A stretch of 64,000 nucleotides of DNA from Arthrobacter sp. MAHUQ-56 (GTDB lineage Bacteria; Actinomycetota; Actinomycetes; Actinomycetales; Micrococcaceae), in NCBI RefSeq assembly GCF_019710585.1, contig NZ_JAIFZQ010000008.1, positions 186,001 through 250,000 on the forward strand, written 5' to 3'. A program made the position numbers and the translations under genes. This document shows positions 1-8,820 of the stretch, piece after piece. Numbering within the stretch: position 1 is the stretch's first letter; every line of letters starts with the position of its first letter. The notes beneath the pieces are model-generated. The model was not told the origin of the DNA. It saw nothing but the letters and a program-made list of their open reading frames with translations, and ran no database searches.

Positions 1-2
1 GC

Positions 3-1109
3 CTTGCCGCACTCCTGGTCCAGGGCCGGGCACTCAGCTACGCGGAGCGCTATGACCACGCACAGGAAATCTTTGCCCGGGTCCGTGCCTCCCAGGAATC
101 CGCGCATGCCAACTGGCGGGAAACCGCACTGTTCCTGGCGGCGGACAACGAGATCAGGGCCGGAAACATCAGGGCAGCAGTCAAGCTGATCGATGAACTG
201 GAGGTCCGCGAACCACAGCTTAAGTACTTGCGCGGAATGCGGCATGTCTTCCGCGTCTGGAAGGCGCACGCGCTGGGCGACGAGGCCCTGGCCCACACGT
301 ATGCGGCCGAGGCCCAACGCCACGCCGGCGCGGACAGCCACCCCGCAGTCACGGCGCAGCTTGCGGCATGGCAGGGCCACTTCGCCCTGCTCCGGGGCGA
401 TCTCGCCGAGTCGCTTGCCCAACTGTCGCGGGCAGCCGAAATTGGCCTGCGCTTCAGCAGTCCCACCCTGCTGCGGTGCGACGCGGACCTCGTGGAAGTA
501 CTGGTCCGGCTGGGACGCCACCGCGAGGCCACGCAGGCACTGGTGAACCTCGAGAGCCGCTCCGTGGGCCTGCGGTCCCCGTGGCTGATGGCTGCGGTTG
601 CCCGCAGCCGCGCGATCCTTGCCGACGGGGAGCAATCACTGCAGCTGTTCGCCCAGGCACTGGAGGGACGGAATGCACGCGATTCCCTGCTGGAGCGGGC
701 CAGGACCATGCTGGCCTACGCAGAACGGCTGAAGGCCCTGGGCCGGCTGCGGGATGCCCGTGACGGGATGCTGCGGGCGAAGGTCATGTTCGACGAGATC
801 GGCGCTGACGCGTGGGTCCAGCAGGTGGATGCGTTGCTGCTCGATGAAAGGGTGGAGGCACCAAGCCAGCAGGGGAACCCTGCCCTGCTGCTCCTCGCCG
901 ACCATGAACGCGTGCTGGCGAAAATGGTTGCCCGCGGAATGCGGAACAAAGAAATCGCCGCCACGCTCTTCGTTTCGGTGCGGACCGTGGAAGTACGGCT
1001 GACGGCCATTTACCGCAAACTCGGAGTTGAATCGCGGGCCCAGCTGACGGCCCTCGCGGCGAGCAAGGCAAAACCCGTCATGGAGCCGTACGTACTGCCT
1101 GTTCTCTGA
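3..1109 (+). CDS. LuxR-family transcriptional regulator, C-terminal part
   Basis: The reading frame is open from the window edge to a TGA at 1107-1109, so the start lies outside the window. About 368 residues are visible. Most of them are leucine/alanine-rich helical repeats of TPR type, as in large ATP-dependent LuxR (MalT/LAL-like) regulators. The last ~65 residues form a typical LuxR/GerE helix-turn-helix, with the motifs NKEIAATLFVS and VRTVEVRLTAIYRKLGV. No ATPase domain is visible, and it may lie upstream. The gene precedes the sugar-transferase operon in the same direction, about 150 bp upstream, so it could regulate that locus, but this is inference. Assignment as a LuxR-type DNA-binding protein is secure; the ligand and targets are unknown. 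Confidence 0.85.
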   Translation, partial: LAALLVQGRALSYAERYDHAQEIFARVRASQESAHANWRETALFLAADNEIRAGNIRAAVKLIDELEVREPQLKYLRGMRHVFRVWKAHALGDEALAHTYAAEAQRHAGADSHPAVTAQLAAWQGHFALLRGDLAESLAQLSRAAEIGLRFSSPTLLRCDADLVEVLVRLGRHREATQALVNLESRSVGLRSPWLMAAVARSRAILADGEQSLQLFAQALEGRNARDSLLERARTMLAYAERLKALGRLRDARDGMLRAKVMFDEIGADAWVQQVDALLLDERVEAPSQQGNPALLLLADHERVLAKMVARGMRNKEIAATLFVSVRTVEVRLTAIYRKLGVESRAQLTALAASKAKPVMEPYVLPVL

Positions 1110-1261
1110 GTGCAGCCGCAGCTTCTGCTGCAATCCGCATTTTCCACAATGTTCCTTGGCGGGGCCCACAAGCCGGCCGCCGAAACACTGCTCACCTTGT
1201 TTTCCGCAGCTAGTTTTGACTCACAGTCACAAGACCGGTGGACACACCGTAAGGGGTTACC

Positions 1262-2842
1262 TTGGCAGAAGTACCCATTACCCGACAGCGGCGCCCCATC
1301 CCATGGCGCACGATTCCGTACGAGGCGAAGCCCTCCCTGATCGCGGGCAGCCTTGCAGGGGAGCGTCCCGTCCCTGCAGTGCGGCCCGGTCCGGCCCGGC
1401 CGGCCAGCGTCCTCGCCCCGGCCCTGAACCGCAAAGCGTCAGCCGACTGGATCTCCACCCACATCAACCTCCTGCGGGTGACCGACTCCCTGATGGTGGC
1501 GGGTGCGGTGTACCTGGGTTCCATGGCCGCCGGCGGCGGAACACTCCTTGACGGAACCAGCGCGGGACCGGCGGCCGCGGTGGCGGTCATCTGGATGGCC
1601 GCCCTGGAAATCAACAGGACCCGGGATTCCAAGGTCCTGGGCGTCGGGGCCGACGAGTACAAGCGCGTGGCCGCCGCAACGTTCCGGGTTTTCGGTTTGC
1701 TGGCGATGGCCGCCGTCGTGTTCTCGATCAATGGCGGCTCCGCCCTCGTGACCGTATCGCTGCCCCTGGGGATCACTGCCTTGACCGCCAACCGCTGGCT
1801 GTTCCGCCGCCGGCTGGCAACCGAGAAGGCCAAGGGCCGGCACCTGTCCCGCGCCATCGTGGTGGGTGAGCCTGAGGACGTGCGGTACGTGGTCCACCAG
1901 ATCAGGAAGAAGTCAGGGCCCGTCTACCAGATCCTGGGTGTCTGCCTGCCAGGCTCCCGCCGGGGGGCAAAATTTCGGGTGGACGATGAGATCGTTCCCG
2001 TCCTGTCCTCAACCGATGACATCCCCAGGACCGCCAGGCTGGCGACGGCGGACTCCGTGATCATCGCCGGCCCCCTTCCGGGCGGGAACCGGTTCATCCG
2101 TGAGCTGGGATGGCAGCTGGAGGAGTGCTCAGCGGAAATGGTGCTGGCGGCAACCCTGACGAACGTTGCAGGGCCAAGGATCCATTGGCGGCCGGTGGAA
2201 GGCCTTCCGCTGATGCACGTCGACATCCCGCAGTACTCGGGTGGAAAACACATCCTCAAGCGGGTGGTGGACGTGGCCCTTGCCGGCTGTGCGCTGCTGG
2301 TCCTGTCGCCGGTGCTCCTGCTCCTGGCCGCCATCGTGCGCCGGGACAGCCCGGGCCCCGTCCTGTTCCGGCAGGAACGCGTCGGAAAAGACGGGCGGAC
2401 GTTCGGTATGTACAAGTTCCGGTCCATGGTGGTGGACGCCGAGGAACGCCTGGCACACCTGAACACCAGCAACGAGGGCGCAGGCGTGCTGTTCAAGATG
2501 CGTGAAGACCCGCGGGTGACTAAATGCGGACGGTGGATGCGGAAGTACTCGCTGGACGAGCTGCCGCAGCTTTGGAACGTCTTTACGGGCGACATGAGCC
2601 TGGTGGGCCCGCGTCCGCCCCTTGCCCGCGAAGTCAACGGCTACGAGCGCCACACCCACAGGCGCCTCCTGATCAAGCCAGGCCTCACCGGCCTCTGGCA
2701 GATCAACGGACGGTCTGATCTTTCCTGGGATGAAGCGGTGCGGCTGGATCTGTACTACGTCGAGAACTGGTCCATTGCAGGGGACCTGCTGATCCTGTGG
2801 CGGACGTTCCGCGCGGTGGTCCAGCCCTCGGGCGCTTACTGA
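1262..2842 (+). CDS. Polyprenyl-phosphate sugar-1-phosphate transferase (exopolysaccharide initiating enzyme)
   Basis: A 526-residue member of the bacterial sugar transferase family (WcaJ/WbaP/ExoY type). These enzymes move a sugar-1-phosphate from a nucleotide sugar to undecaprenyl phosphate and start synthesis of a surface polysaccharide. The N-terminal part has several hydrophobic segments at about residues 65-180, then a Rossmann-like cytoplasmic region. The catalytic domain begins near residue 332 with a hydrophobic re-entrant helix. Family motifs are intact: FRQERVGKDGRTF, YKFRSM, SLDELPQLWN with its Asp-Glu pair near residue 430, VGPRPP, and GLWQINGRS. The start is TTG, chosen because AAGGGG lies 6 bp upstream. 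It heads a tight operon with the next three genes (21 bp, 49 bp, then overlap), in which the partner enzymes look catalytically altered. Confidence 0.92.
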   Translation: MAEVPITRQRRPIPWRTIPYEAKPSLIAGSLAGERPVPAVRPGPARPASVLAPALNRKASADWISTHINLLRVTDSLMVAGAVYLGSMAAGGGTLLDGTSAGPAAAVAVIWMAALEINRTRDSKVLGVGADEYKRVAAATFRVFGLLAMAAVVFSINGGSALVTVSLPLGITALTANRWLFRRRLATEKAKGRHLSRAIVVGEPEDVRYVVHQIRKKSGPVYQILGVCLPGSRRGAKFRVDDEIVPVLSSTDDIPRTARLATADSVIIAGPLPGGNRFIRELGWQLEECSAEMVLAATLTNVAGPRIHWRPVEGLPLMHVDIPQYSGGKHILKRVVDVALAGCALLVLSPVLLLLAAIVRRDSPGPVLFRQERVGKDGRTFGMYKFRSMVVDAEERLAHLNTSNEGAGVLFKMREDPRVTKCGRWMRKYSLDELPQLWNVFTGDMSLVGPRPPLAREVNGYERHTHRRLLIKPGLTGLWQINGRSDLSWDEAVRLDLYYVENWSIAGDLLILWRTFRAVVQPSGAY

Positions 2843-2863
2843 GGTATTGAGGAAGAGGAAGCC

Positions 2864-3997
2864 ATGGAGCCCTGGGAAAGTACTGTAAGCCTGGTCCACG
2901 CAGTTCCGCGCAAACTCCGGGCCGCGGTGGTGGGTACAGGATCGCGTGGCGCCGGCCTGGCCAAAGCTTTCCAGGCCAGTCCGGACTGGGAACTGGTGGC
3001 GGTCTGCGACGCGGACCCCCTCAGGGCCGCGCGGCTTTCGCGCAAGCTGGATGATGTTCCAAGCTTTGCGGCGATTGACGAACTGCTGGACTGCGTCGAA
3101 CTGGACGCGGTGGCGATCGCCACCTCCCACCGTGCCCTTTACGGGACAGTGATGACCGCGTTGCGCGCCGGCAAACATGTCCTGGTGGAAGAACTGCTCG
3201 CCGACAGCCTCGAACGTGGACGCGAAATGGCGGCGGAAGCGGAAAGCGAAGGCGTGGTGCTCCTGGCCAAGAGCGCGGCCTCCTTCGACCCGGCCGTCCA
3301 ACGGATGCAGAAAGTGGTGGACAGCGAAGCCCTCGGCGAGATCCTGTTCATCGAGGCCCGGCGGACCGAAACCGGCCTGGCCCAGGCTGACCGTGACGTG
3401 TTCTGGGACCTTTCCCCGGACAGCCTTGCAGTCCTGGACCACGTGCTCCCGGACGGCCTCAACCCCCGGGGTGTGTCAGCCTTTGGGGGCGACCCGCTCG
3501 GCACCGGCCGCGACTGCGTGGGCCACGTGTACTTCAGGCTTCCCAACGACGCACCGGTGCATCTTCACATCAACAGGTTGAGCCACGTGAAGAGCCACCG
3601 GCTGGTCATCGCAGGCACCCGGCTGACGCTGGCCTGGGATGCCCTGGTGGTCCAGGAGCGACTGCGCCTCCTCAACCCTGGACTGTTGGGCGGACAACCC
3701 CGCACCGCACCCTATTGGGCAGAACCCATCCTGCTCCAGCAACAGGACGATGAAGTGCCGGTGTCGGTGCTGGACGCGGAGAACCGTGCCCGGCTGGCCA
3801 CTGAGCTTGCCCACTGCATCCGCGGCCAGCGGAAGGCGGGCTCGCCCAATGCGCCGGCGCTGCGCGTGCTGTCAGTCCTGGAGGCTGCCACCCGGAGCCG
3901 GGCCCTGGACGGGCAGGCGTCCGCCGCCGTTGCGCCACCACCGGACGGACAGGAACCCGCCGGCACCGGGCATAAGAGCACTTTGTGGTCCACGTGA
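2864..3997 (+). CDS. Gfo/Idh/MocA-type oxidoreductase homologue lacking the usual catalytic residues
   Basis: A 377-residue protein with an N-terminal Rossmann fold; GTGSRG at residues 24-29 keeps the GxGxxG dinucleotide motif. The sequence resembles sugar-nucleotide 3-dehydrogenases of the WbpB/WlbA type. Two positions depart from the family. The EKP motif that carries the catalytic lysine after GKHVLV reads EEL here, with Glu at residue 110. The WDLAPHD motif that carries the catalytic histidine reads WDLSPDS, with Asp at residue 186. NAD binding may remain, but normal dehydrogenase chemistry is doubtful. ATG start with GAGGAAG upstream. It lies 21 bp after the sugar transferase and 49 bp before the aminotransferase homologue. 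The fold assignment is firm; the inference of inactivity comes from motif alignment by eye. Confidence 0.85.
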   Translation: MEPWESTVSLVHAVPRKLRAAVVGTGSRGAGLAKAFQASPDWELVAVCDADPLRAARLSRKLDDVPSFAAIDELLDCVELDAVAIATSHRALYGTVMTALRAGKHVLVEELLADSLERGREMAAEAESEGVVLLAKSAASFDPAVQRMQKVVDSEALGEILFIEARRTETGLAQADRDVFWDLSPDSLAVLDHVLPDGLNPRGVSAFGGDPLGTGRDCVGHVYFRLPNDAPVHLHINRLSHVKSHRLVIAGTRLTLAWDALVVQERLRLLNPGLLGGQPRTAPYWAEPILLQQQDDEVPVSVLDAENRARLATELAHCIRGQRKAGSPNAPALRVLSVLEAATRSRALDGQASAAVAPPPDGQEPAGTGHKSTLWST

Positions 3998-4046
3998 AGG
4001 AAAATACCGGCCCCCATCCTGCTCCTCCCAAGAAAGTTGGTGCCCC

Positions 4047-5213
4047 GTGGCCACGGAATCCGTCGTCGCCCGCATAGAAGTCACGAAGCCGTGGCTGGGG
4101 CAGGAGGAAGCCCACGCCCTTGCCGATGTCGTCTACTCGGGCTGCGTAACCCAGGGCCCGAAGGTCAAAGAGTTCGAGGCAGGCTTTGCACTCGCCCACG
4201 GTGCCCGTTTCGCGGTGGCCACCTCAAGCTTCACAACAGCCCTGCACCTGGCCCTGGTGGTGGCGGGAATAGGCCCGGGCGACGACGTGGTGGTGCCTTC
4301 CCTGACCTTCATCGCCGCGGCCAACGCCGTGACCTATGTGGGTGCCCGTCCGGTCTTCTGCGACGTCGACCCCGCCACGGGGAACGTGACCGCGGAAACC
4401 ATCCATGCCGCCCTGACCCTGGACACCCGCGCGGTGATCGTGGTGGACCAGGCGGGGGTTCCGGTGGACCTGGATCCGATCCGGGCATTGTGCGACCGCC
4501 ATGAGATCACGGTGATCGAGGATGCAGCCTGCGCCGCGGGCTCGCGGTATAAGGGCAGGCCGGTGGGCGCCGGAGCAGATGTGGCTGTCTGGTCCTTCCA
4601 TCAAAGCCACATACTGACCACCGGTGAAGGCGGCATGCTCACCACCCGCAGGGCCGACTGGGCAGTCCGTGCCCGCGCCCTGCGGGAACATTCAAGCAAC
4701 CTGGCCGTCCTGGACAGTGGGGAATCGTGCCTGTCACCACGGGAAGTCTGCCTGGAAGTCGGCTTCGACTACCGCATGACGGACCTCCAGGCGGCCGTCG
4801 GCATAGTGCAACTGAAGCGCCTGCCGGAAATGGTGGAGCGGCGCCGTAAGATCGCCGGCACGTACATTGAGGCACTGGCAGGCCTGAAAGGTTTGCGGAT
4901 TGTCTCCGATCCGCCCTACGGCACCACCAATTTCCAGTCCTTATGGCTGGAAGTCCTGCCAACGTTCCCCGCCACCCGGGAAACGCTGCTGGGAAGGCTC
5001 GCCGAAGCCGGAATCACCGGCCGCCGGGGGCCCTACGCGGCCCACCGCCAGCCGGCCTACCGGTGGCGGGACACCGGCAATGCCTCGCTCCGGGGCACCG
5101 AGCGGCTGAGCGACCGGACCCTGGTGCTCCCGGTATTCCATGAAATCGACACGGCCAGCATCAACCGGGTCATCAACGCAATCAGGAACACGGCCCACCC
5201 GGTGGGCTCGTGA
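4047..5213 (+). CDS. DegT/DnrJ/EryC1/StrS-family protein with His in place of the PLP lysine
   Basis: A 388-residue protein of the sugar aminotransferase family (fold type I, PLP/PMP). The Asp that binds the pyridine nitrogen is kept in VIEDAAC, as are the SFH and TTGEGG phosphate-binding segments and the GFDYRMTDLQAA region. The lysine that normally forms the internal aldimine in SFHPxK is replaced: the protein reads SFHQSH, with His at residue 188. In this family, a His there is known in ColD and the CDP-sugar E1/RfbH 3-dehydratases, which use PMP. The protein could therefore be such a dehydratase, or a non-catalytic relative. GTG start is preferred because the in-frame upstream part overlaps the previous gene and an AAGAAAG lies about 10 bp upstream. 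The stop overlaps the next start (GTGA). Confidence 0.87.
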   Translation: MATESVVARIEVTKPWLGQEEAHALADVVYSGCVTQGPKVKEFEAGFALAHGARFAVATSSFTTALHLALVVAGIGPGDDVVVPSLTFIAAANAVTYVGARPVFCDVDPATGNVTAETIHAALTLDTRAVIVVDQAGVPVDLDPIRALCDRHEITVIEDAACAAGSRYKGRPVGAGADVAVWSFHQSHILTTGEGGMLTTRRADWAVRARALREHSSNLAVLDSGESCLSPREVCLEVGFDYRMTDLQAAVGIVQLKRLPEMVERRRKIAGTYIEALAGLKGLRIVSDPPYGTTNFQSLWLEVLPTFPATRETLLGRLAEAGITGRRGPYAAHRQPAYRWRDTGNASLRGTERLSDRTLVLPVFHEIDTASINRVINAIRNTAHPVGS

Positions 5214-5869
5214 GCGAGCTGATCCTCGTTGCAGCGAGCGGCCTTGCCCGCGAAGTCCTTGCCATGGTGCGCAGCAGCGGCCAGTACGACGTTGTGGGCT
5301 TGCTGGACGATGACGAGGAGATGGCCGGCGTCACGGTGGACGGGGCCCCGGTCCTGGGGACCATCGATGACGCCACCAAATACACGCACGCCTTCCTGCT
5401 GGTGTGCCTGGCGTCCAGCAAGGAGCGCGAATCCGTGGTGCAGCACCTGGCCTCCCTGGGGATCCAGGAGTCGCGGTACGCCACCGCCGTCGATCCCTCC
5501 GTGCAGTACCCGGAGGGCTGCCGGATCGGGCGCGGCAGCATCCTGATGCGCAACGTGACGCTCACGGCTGCCGTGACGCTGGGTGCGCACGTGGTGGCCA
5601 TGCCCTCGGTGACGTTTTCGTACGACGACGACGTGTCAGACTTTGCGACGTTCGCTGCGGGCGTTTCGCTGGGCGGCGGCGTCCGGGTGGGGAGGGCTGC
5701 CTACCTGGGCTTGAACTCCAGCGTCCGGGAAAGGACGTCCGTGGGGGATTACGCCACCATCGGAATGGGCGCGGCGATCCTGAGCAACGTGCCCGACGGC
5801 GAAACCTGGGTTGGTGTTCCCGCCCACCAGATCGACCACGACGTGTTCAACTACCGCAGGGCCCGCTAG
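5210..5869 (+). CDS. NeuD/PglD-type left-handed beta-helix acyltransferase homologue lacking the catalytic His
   Basis: A 219-residue protein with an N-terminal Rossmann-like part (LVAASGLAREVLAMV) and C-terminal hexapeptide repeats. This is the build of sugar N- or O-acetyltransferases of the PglD/NeuD family that act on amino sugars made by DegT-type enzymes. The family motif with the general-base histidine (xHDC...GDFVHIAPG) aligns with FSYDDDVSDFATFAAG, so the His position is Tyr138 and the second His is Thr. Length is normal for the family. GTG start overlaps the preceding stop by 4 bp, so translation is probably coupled. With the two genes upstream it forms a dehydrogenase-aminotransferase-acyltransferase set in which every member has altered active-site residues. 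Confidence 0.83.
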   Translation: MSELILVAASGLAREVLAMVRSSGQYDVVGLLDDDEEMAGVTVDGAPVLGTIDDATKYTHAFLLVCLASSKERESVVQHLASLGIQESRYATAVDPSVQYPEGCRIGRGSILMRNVTLTAAVTLGAHVVAMPSVTFSYDDDVSDFATFAAGVSLGGGVRVGRAAYLGLNSSVRERTSVGDYATIGMGAAILSNVPDGETWVGVPAHQIDHDVFNYRRAR

Positions 5870-5889
5870 GGCTGCGCCCCGGGTGTGGA

Positions 5890-7197
5890 CTAAAGCCCGG
5901 TGCGGAAGAACAGCTCCGTGACGGTGGCCAGGCGCAGGGGATCCTCCACCCCGCACAGTTCCCGGGCCGAGTGCATGGAGAGCAGCGGCACGCCCACGTC
6001 CACCGTCCGGATGCCCAGGCGGGTTGCCGTCAGCGGTCCAATGGTCGAACCGCAGGGCATGGCGTTGTTGGACACGAATTCCTGGTACGGCACGCCCGAC
6101 TCAGCGCAGAGCCGCGCCCAGAACGCCGCCCCAAAGGCATCCGTGGCATAGCGCTGGTTGGCATTGATCTTCAGCAGCGGGCCGCCATTCAGGACGGGGT
6201 GGTTGGCGGGGTCGTGCCGCTCGGCATAGTTCGGGTGGACCGCGTGGCCGGCGTCGGCTGACAGGCAGAACGACGCCGCCAGGGCCTGCCGCCGTTCGCC
6301 CACCGTCGCGCCGAGGCCGTCGGAGATGCGCACCAGCACGTCCTCGAGGATGGGCCCGCAGGCACCGGAGCGTGAATTGGAACCGATTTCCTCATGGTCG
6401 AAGGCGGCAAGCACGGCAATGGGGGCCCCCGCCGAAGCCCCGGAACCGGAAGCGTGCGCGATGAGCGCCGCAAGGCCGGCGTGGGTGGCGGAAAGGTTGT
6501 CCAGCCGCCCGGACGCGAAGAACTCCCCCTTGCCGCCGAAAACCGCTGGTGCCTGCGTGTCTGCGATGACGACGTCGTACCCGCCAATCTGTGCCGGGTC
6601 CACGTCCGCGCCCTCCACGCAGGAAGCCAGGACGGCCAGCAGGTCGGCGCCCGCAGGGTCACCAAGCCCCCACACCGGATTCATGTGCCGCTGCTTGTCC
6701 AGGGTGAGCCCCTCGTTGACGGCCCGGTCCAGGTGGATCGCCAGCTGCGGGAACCGGAGCAGGGGCCCGGTGGCTGCCAGGTGTTCCGTTCCGTCCAGCA
6801 TCACCAGCCGGCCGGCGAGCCGCAGTTCCCGGTCAAGCCAGGAATTCAGCAGCGGCCCGCCGTACACCTCCACGCCGGCCTGGAGCCAGCCGTAGGCCCC
6901 GGTGGTGGGCTTGGGCTTGAGCTTGAAGGACGGCGAATCCGTGTGGGCGCCGAGGATGTTGAATCCGGTGGCCGGACCGGCGCCCTCGGGGACAACCCAT
7001 GCGATGAGGGCGCCGTCACGGATCACGAAGAACCGGCCCGCCCCGCCTTCCCACGGCTGCAGCTCGTCCAGCCGGATGAACCCGGCTTCCTCGAGCCGCC
7101 TGCCGCCCTCGGAGGCAGCGTGGAAGCTCGACGGCGACGCGGTGACGTAGGTGCCAAGGTCGCGGACGTGGTCTGCAGCGGAGGAAGGCAAAGGCAT
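5890..7197 (-). CDS. M18-family metalloaminopeptidase
   Basis: A 435-residue zinc aminopeptidase of the M18 family (aspartyl aminopeptidase/ApeB type), a cytosolic enzyme that removes N-terminal residues from peptides. Family motifs are present: GAHTDSPSFKLKP with a metal-binding His near residue 85, DHEEIGSNSRSGA with the catalytic Glu pair, and a C-terminal VGVPLLSMHSARE with the last metal-binding His. Length is normal. The gene is convergent with the sugar operon (20 bp between stops) and reads in the same direction as the permease downstream of the window's usual order, with only ~10 bp separating its start from the permease stop at 7208. Confidence 0.93.
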   Translation of the reverse strand: MPLPSSAADHVRDLGTYVTASPSSFHAASEGGRRLEEAGFIRLDELQPWEGGAGRFFVIRDGALIAWVVPEGAGPATGFNILGAHTDSPSFKLKPKPTTGAYGWLQAGVEVYGGPLLNSWLDRELRLAGRLVMLDGTEHLAATGPLLRFPQLAIHLDRAVNEGLTLDKQRHMNPVWGLGDPAGADLLAVLASCVEGADVDPAQIGGYDVVIADTQAPAVFGGKGEFFASGRLDNLSATHAGLAALIAHASGSGASAGAPIAVLAAFDHEEIGSNSRSGACGPILEDVLVRISDGLGATVGERRQALAASFCLSADAGHAVHPNYAERHDPANHPVLNGGPLLKINANQRYATDAFGAAFWARLCAESGVPYQEFVSNNAMPCGSTIGPLTATRLGIRTVDVGVPLLSMHSARELCGVEDPLRLATVTELFFRTGL

Positions 7198-7207
7198 GGT
7201 CCCGAGT

Positions 7208-8608
7208 CTAGTGCCGGGCTTCCTCCGCCGGGGTTCCGGCGGTTGCCAGAGCCGGCTGGGCGGTGCCCTTCCGGCGGTACCGGAAGACTCCCACGCCCAC
7301 CACGACGGCGGCCAGCGCCAGGGAGAGCAGCAGCGACTCGCGGGTGGACTCCACGATGACCATGCCGATCAGCAGGGCCACGATGCTGATGATGGCGGCC
7401 CAGGTGAGGTAGGGGAAAAGCCACATCTTCAACTGCAGGTCGTTGCCTGCCGCGCCCATCCGGCGGCGGAGGATCAGCTGGGAGGCGGAGATGACCAGCC
7501 AGACGAACAGGGCGATCGCACCGGAGGTGTTGACCAGGAACAGGAAGACCGTGTCGGGAGCGATGTAGTTCAGGCCCACCGTGACAAAGCCGACCACGGT
7601 GGAGGCCAGCACAGCGGCCGCGGGGACGCCACGGCCGGAGATGCGGGTCCACGAGCGGGGTGCGTCGCCGCGGGTCGAGAGCGAGAAAAGCATGCGGCTG
7701 GCGGTATACAGGCCGGAGTTGAGGCAGGAAAGGACCGAGGTCAGCACCACGACGTCCATGATCGTGCCGGCACCGGGAATGCCGAACAGCTCGATGACTG
7801 CAACGTAGGGGCTCTTGGCCACGGAGGCGGAGTTCCACGGCAGCAGGGTGACCACCACGGCGATGGAGCCGATGTAGAAAACGAGGATGCGCCAGACCGT
7901 GGACTTTACGGCCTTCTTCACCGCGTCCACCGGGTTCACGGATTCGCCGGCGGCGATGGTGGCGATTTCCGCGCCGAAGAAGGAGAAGACGACGACGAGG
8001 ATGCCGGCCAAAACTGCGCCCGGGCCGTTGGGCATGAAGCCCCCGTTGTCCAGCAGGTTACTCAGGCCGGGGGCCGGAACGCCGGGGATGAGGCCCAGGA
8101 TGGCGGCGGCGCCGAAGATCAGGAAAAGGACGATCGCCGCGACCTTGATGGAGGCGAACCAGAACTCGAACTCGCCGTAGGACTTCACGGATCCGAGGTT
8201 GGTGAGCGTCAGCAGCACCATGAGGACAAGGGCCCACACCCACTGGTCGATGCCGGGAACCCACCGGTGCATGATCGCTGCACCTGCGGTGGCCTCGATG
8301 CCCAGGACGATGATCCAGAACCAGGCATAGAGCCAGCCGATGCTGAACCCTGCCCAGCGGCCCAGCGCCTTGTCTGCATAGGTGGAAAAGGATCCTGTTT
8401 CCGGGTTCGCAGCCGCCATCTCGCCCAGCATGCGCATCACCAGGATGACCACAAGGCCGGCGGCAGCGTAGGCGATAAGGATGCCGGGTCCGGCCTGCTG
8501 GATCGCGGCCCCCGAGCCGACGAAGAGTCCTGCACCGATGACGCCGGCAATGGCGATCATCGACAGGTGCCTGGGTTTCAGGGATTTGGAGAGTTGTTGG
8601 TCTTGCAT
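7208..8608 (-). CDS. Amino-acid permease (APC superfamily)
   Basis: A 466-residue integral membrane transporter of the amino-acid/polyamine/organocation superfamily, close in pattern to GabP/AnsP/CycA-type proton symporters. The N-terminal consensus is clear: LKPRHLSMIAIAGVIGAGLF followed by about twelve hydrophobic segments. GEMAAANPETGSFSTYAD is the usual conserved loop after TM2. Substrate cannot be read from the sequence. The start is the ATG of MQDQQLSKS; an in-frame upstream ATG at 8698 would add 30 residues with no similarity to the family. It ends about 10 bp before the start of the M18 aminopeptidase gene, so peptide breakdown and amino-acid uptake may be co-transcribed. Confidence 0.9.
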   Translation of the reverse strand: MQDQQLSKSLKPRHLSMIAIAGVIGAGLFVGSGAAIQQAGPGILIAYAAAGLVVILVMRMLGEMAAANPETGSFSTYADKALGRWAGFSIGWLYAWFWIIVLGIEATAGAAIMHRWVPGIDQWVWALVLMVLLTLTNLGSVKSYGEFEFWFASIKVAAIVLFLIFGAAAILGLIPGVPAPGLSNLLDNGGFMPNGPGAVLAGILVVVFSFFGAEIATIAAGESVNPVDAVKKAVKSTVWRILVFYIGSIAVVVTLLPWNSASVAKSPYVAVIELFGIPGAGTIMDVVVLTSVLSCLNSGLYTASRMLFSLSTRGDAPRSWTRISGRGVPAAAVLASTVVGFVTVGLNYIAPDTVFLFLVNTSGAIALFVWLVISASQLILRRRMGAAGNDLQLKMWLFPYLTWAAIISIVALLIGMVIVESTRESLLLSLALAAVVVGVGVFRYRRKGTAQPALATAGTPAEEARH

Positions 8609-8820
8609 GGGAGCGCCGTCCTGTTGGGGAATAGCCTGGGGAGGCAGGGGGTCTGGGGCGGTGTGGCCACTTCGGGCAGGCCGTGTGGTGCGCCACATCG
8701 TCGTTTTACCCTAGGTCCGTCCCCGGGCGCCAGGCTTTGTGCGATTCTCCAGATCTGGTGACGGCCAACAGGACGGGACTCCAAGCAGGAGGCGTAATAG
8801 GCAAGATAAGTTGCTCAGCA

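Noticed and set aside
3639..4046. N-terminal extension of the DegT-family protein
   Set aside because: It overlaps the end of the oxidoreductase gene in another frame and has no family similarity; the GTG at 4047 begins the conserved part.
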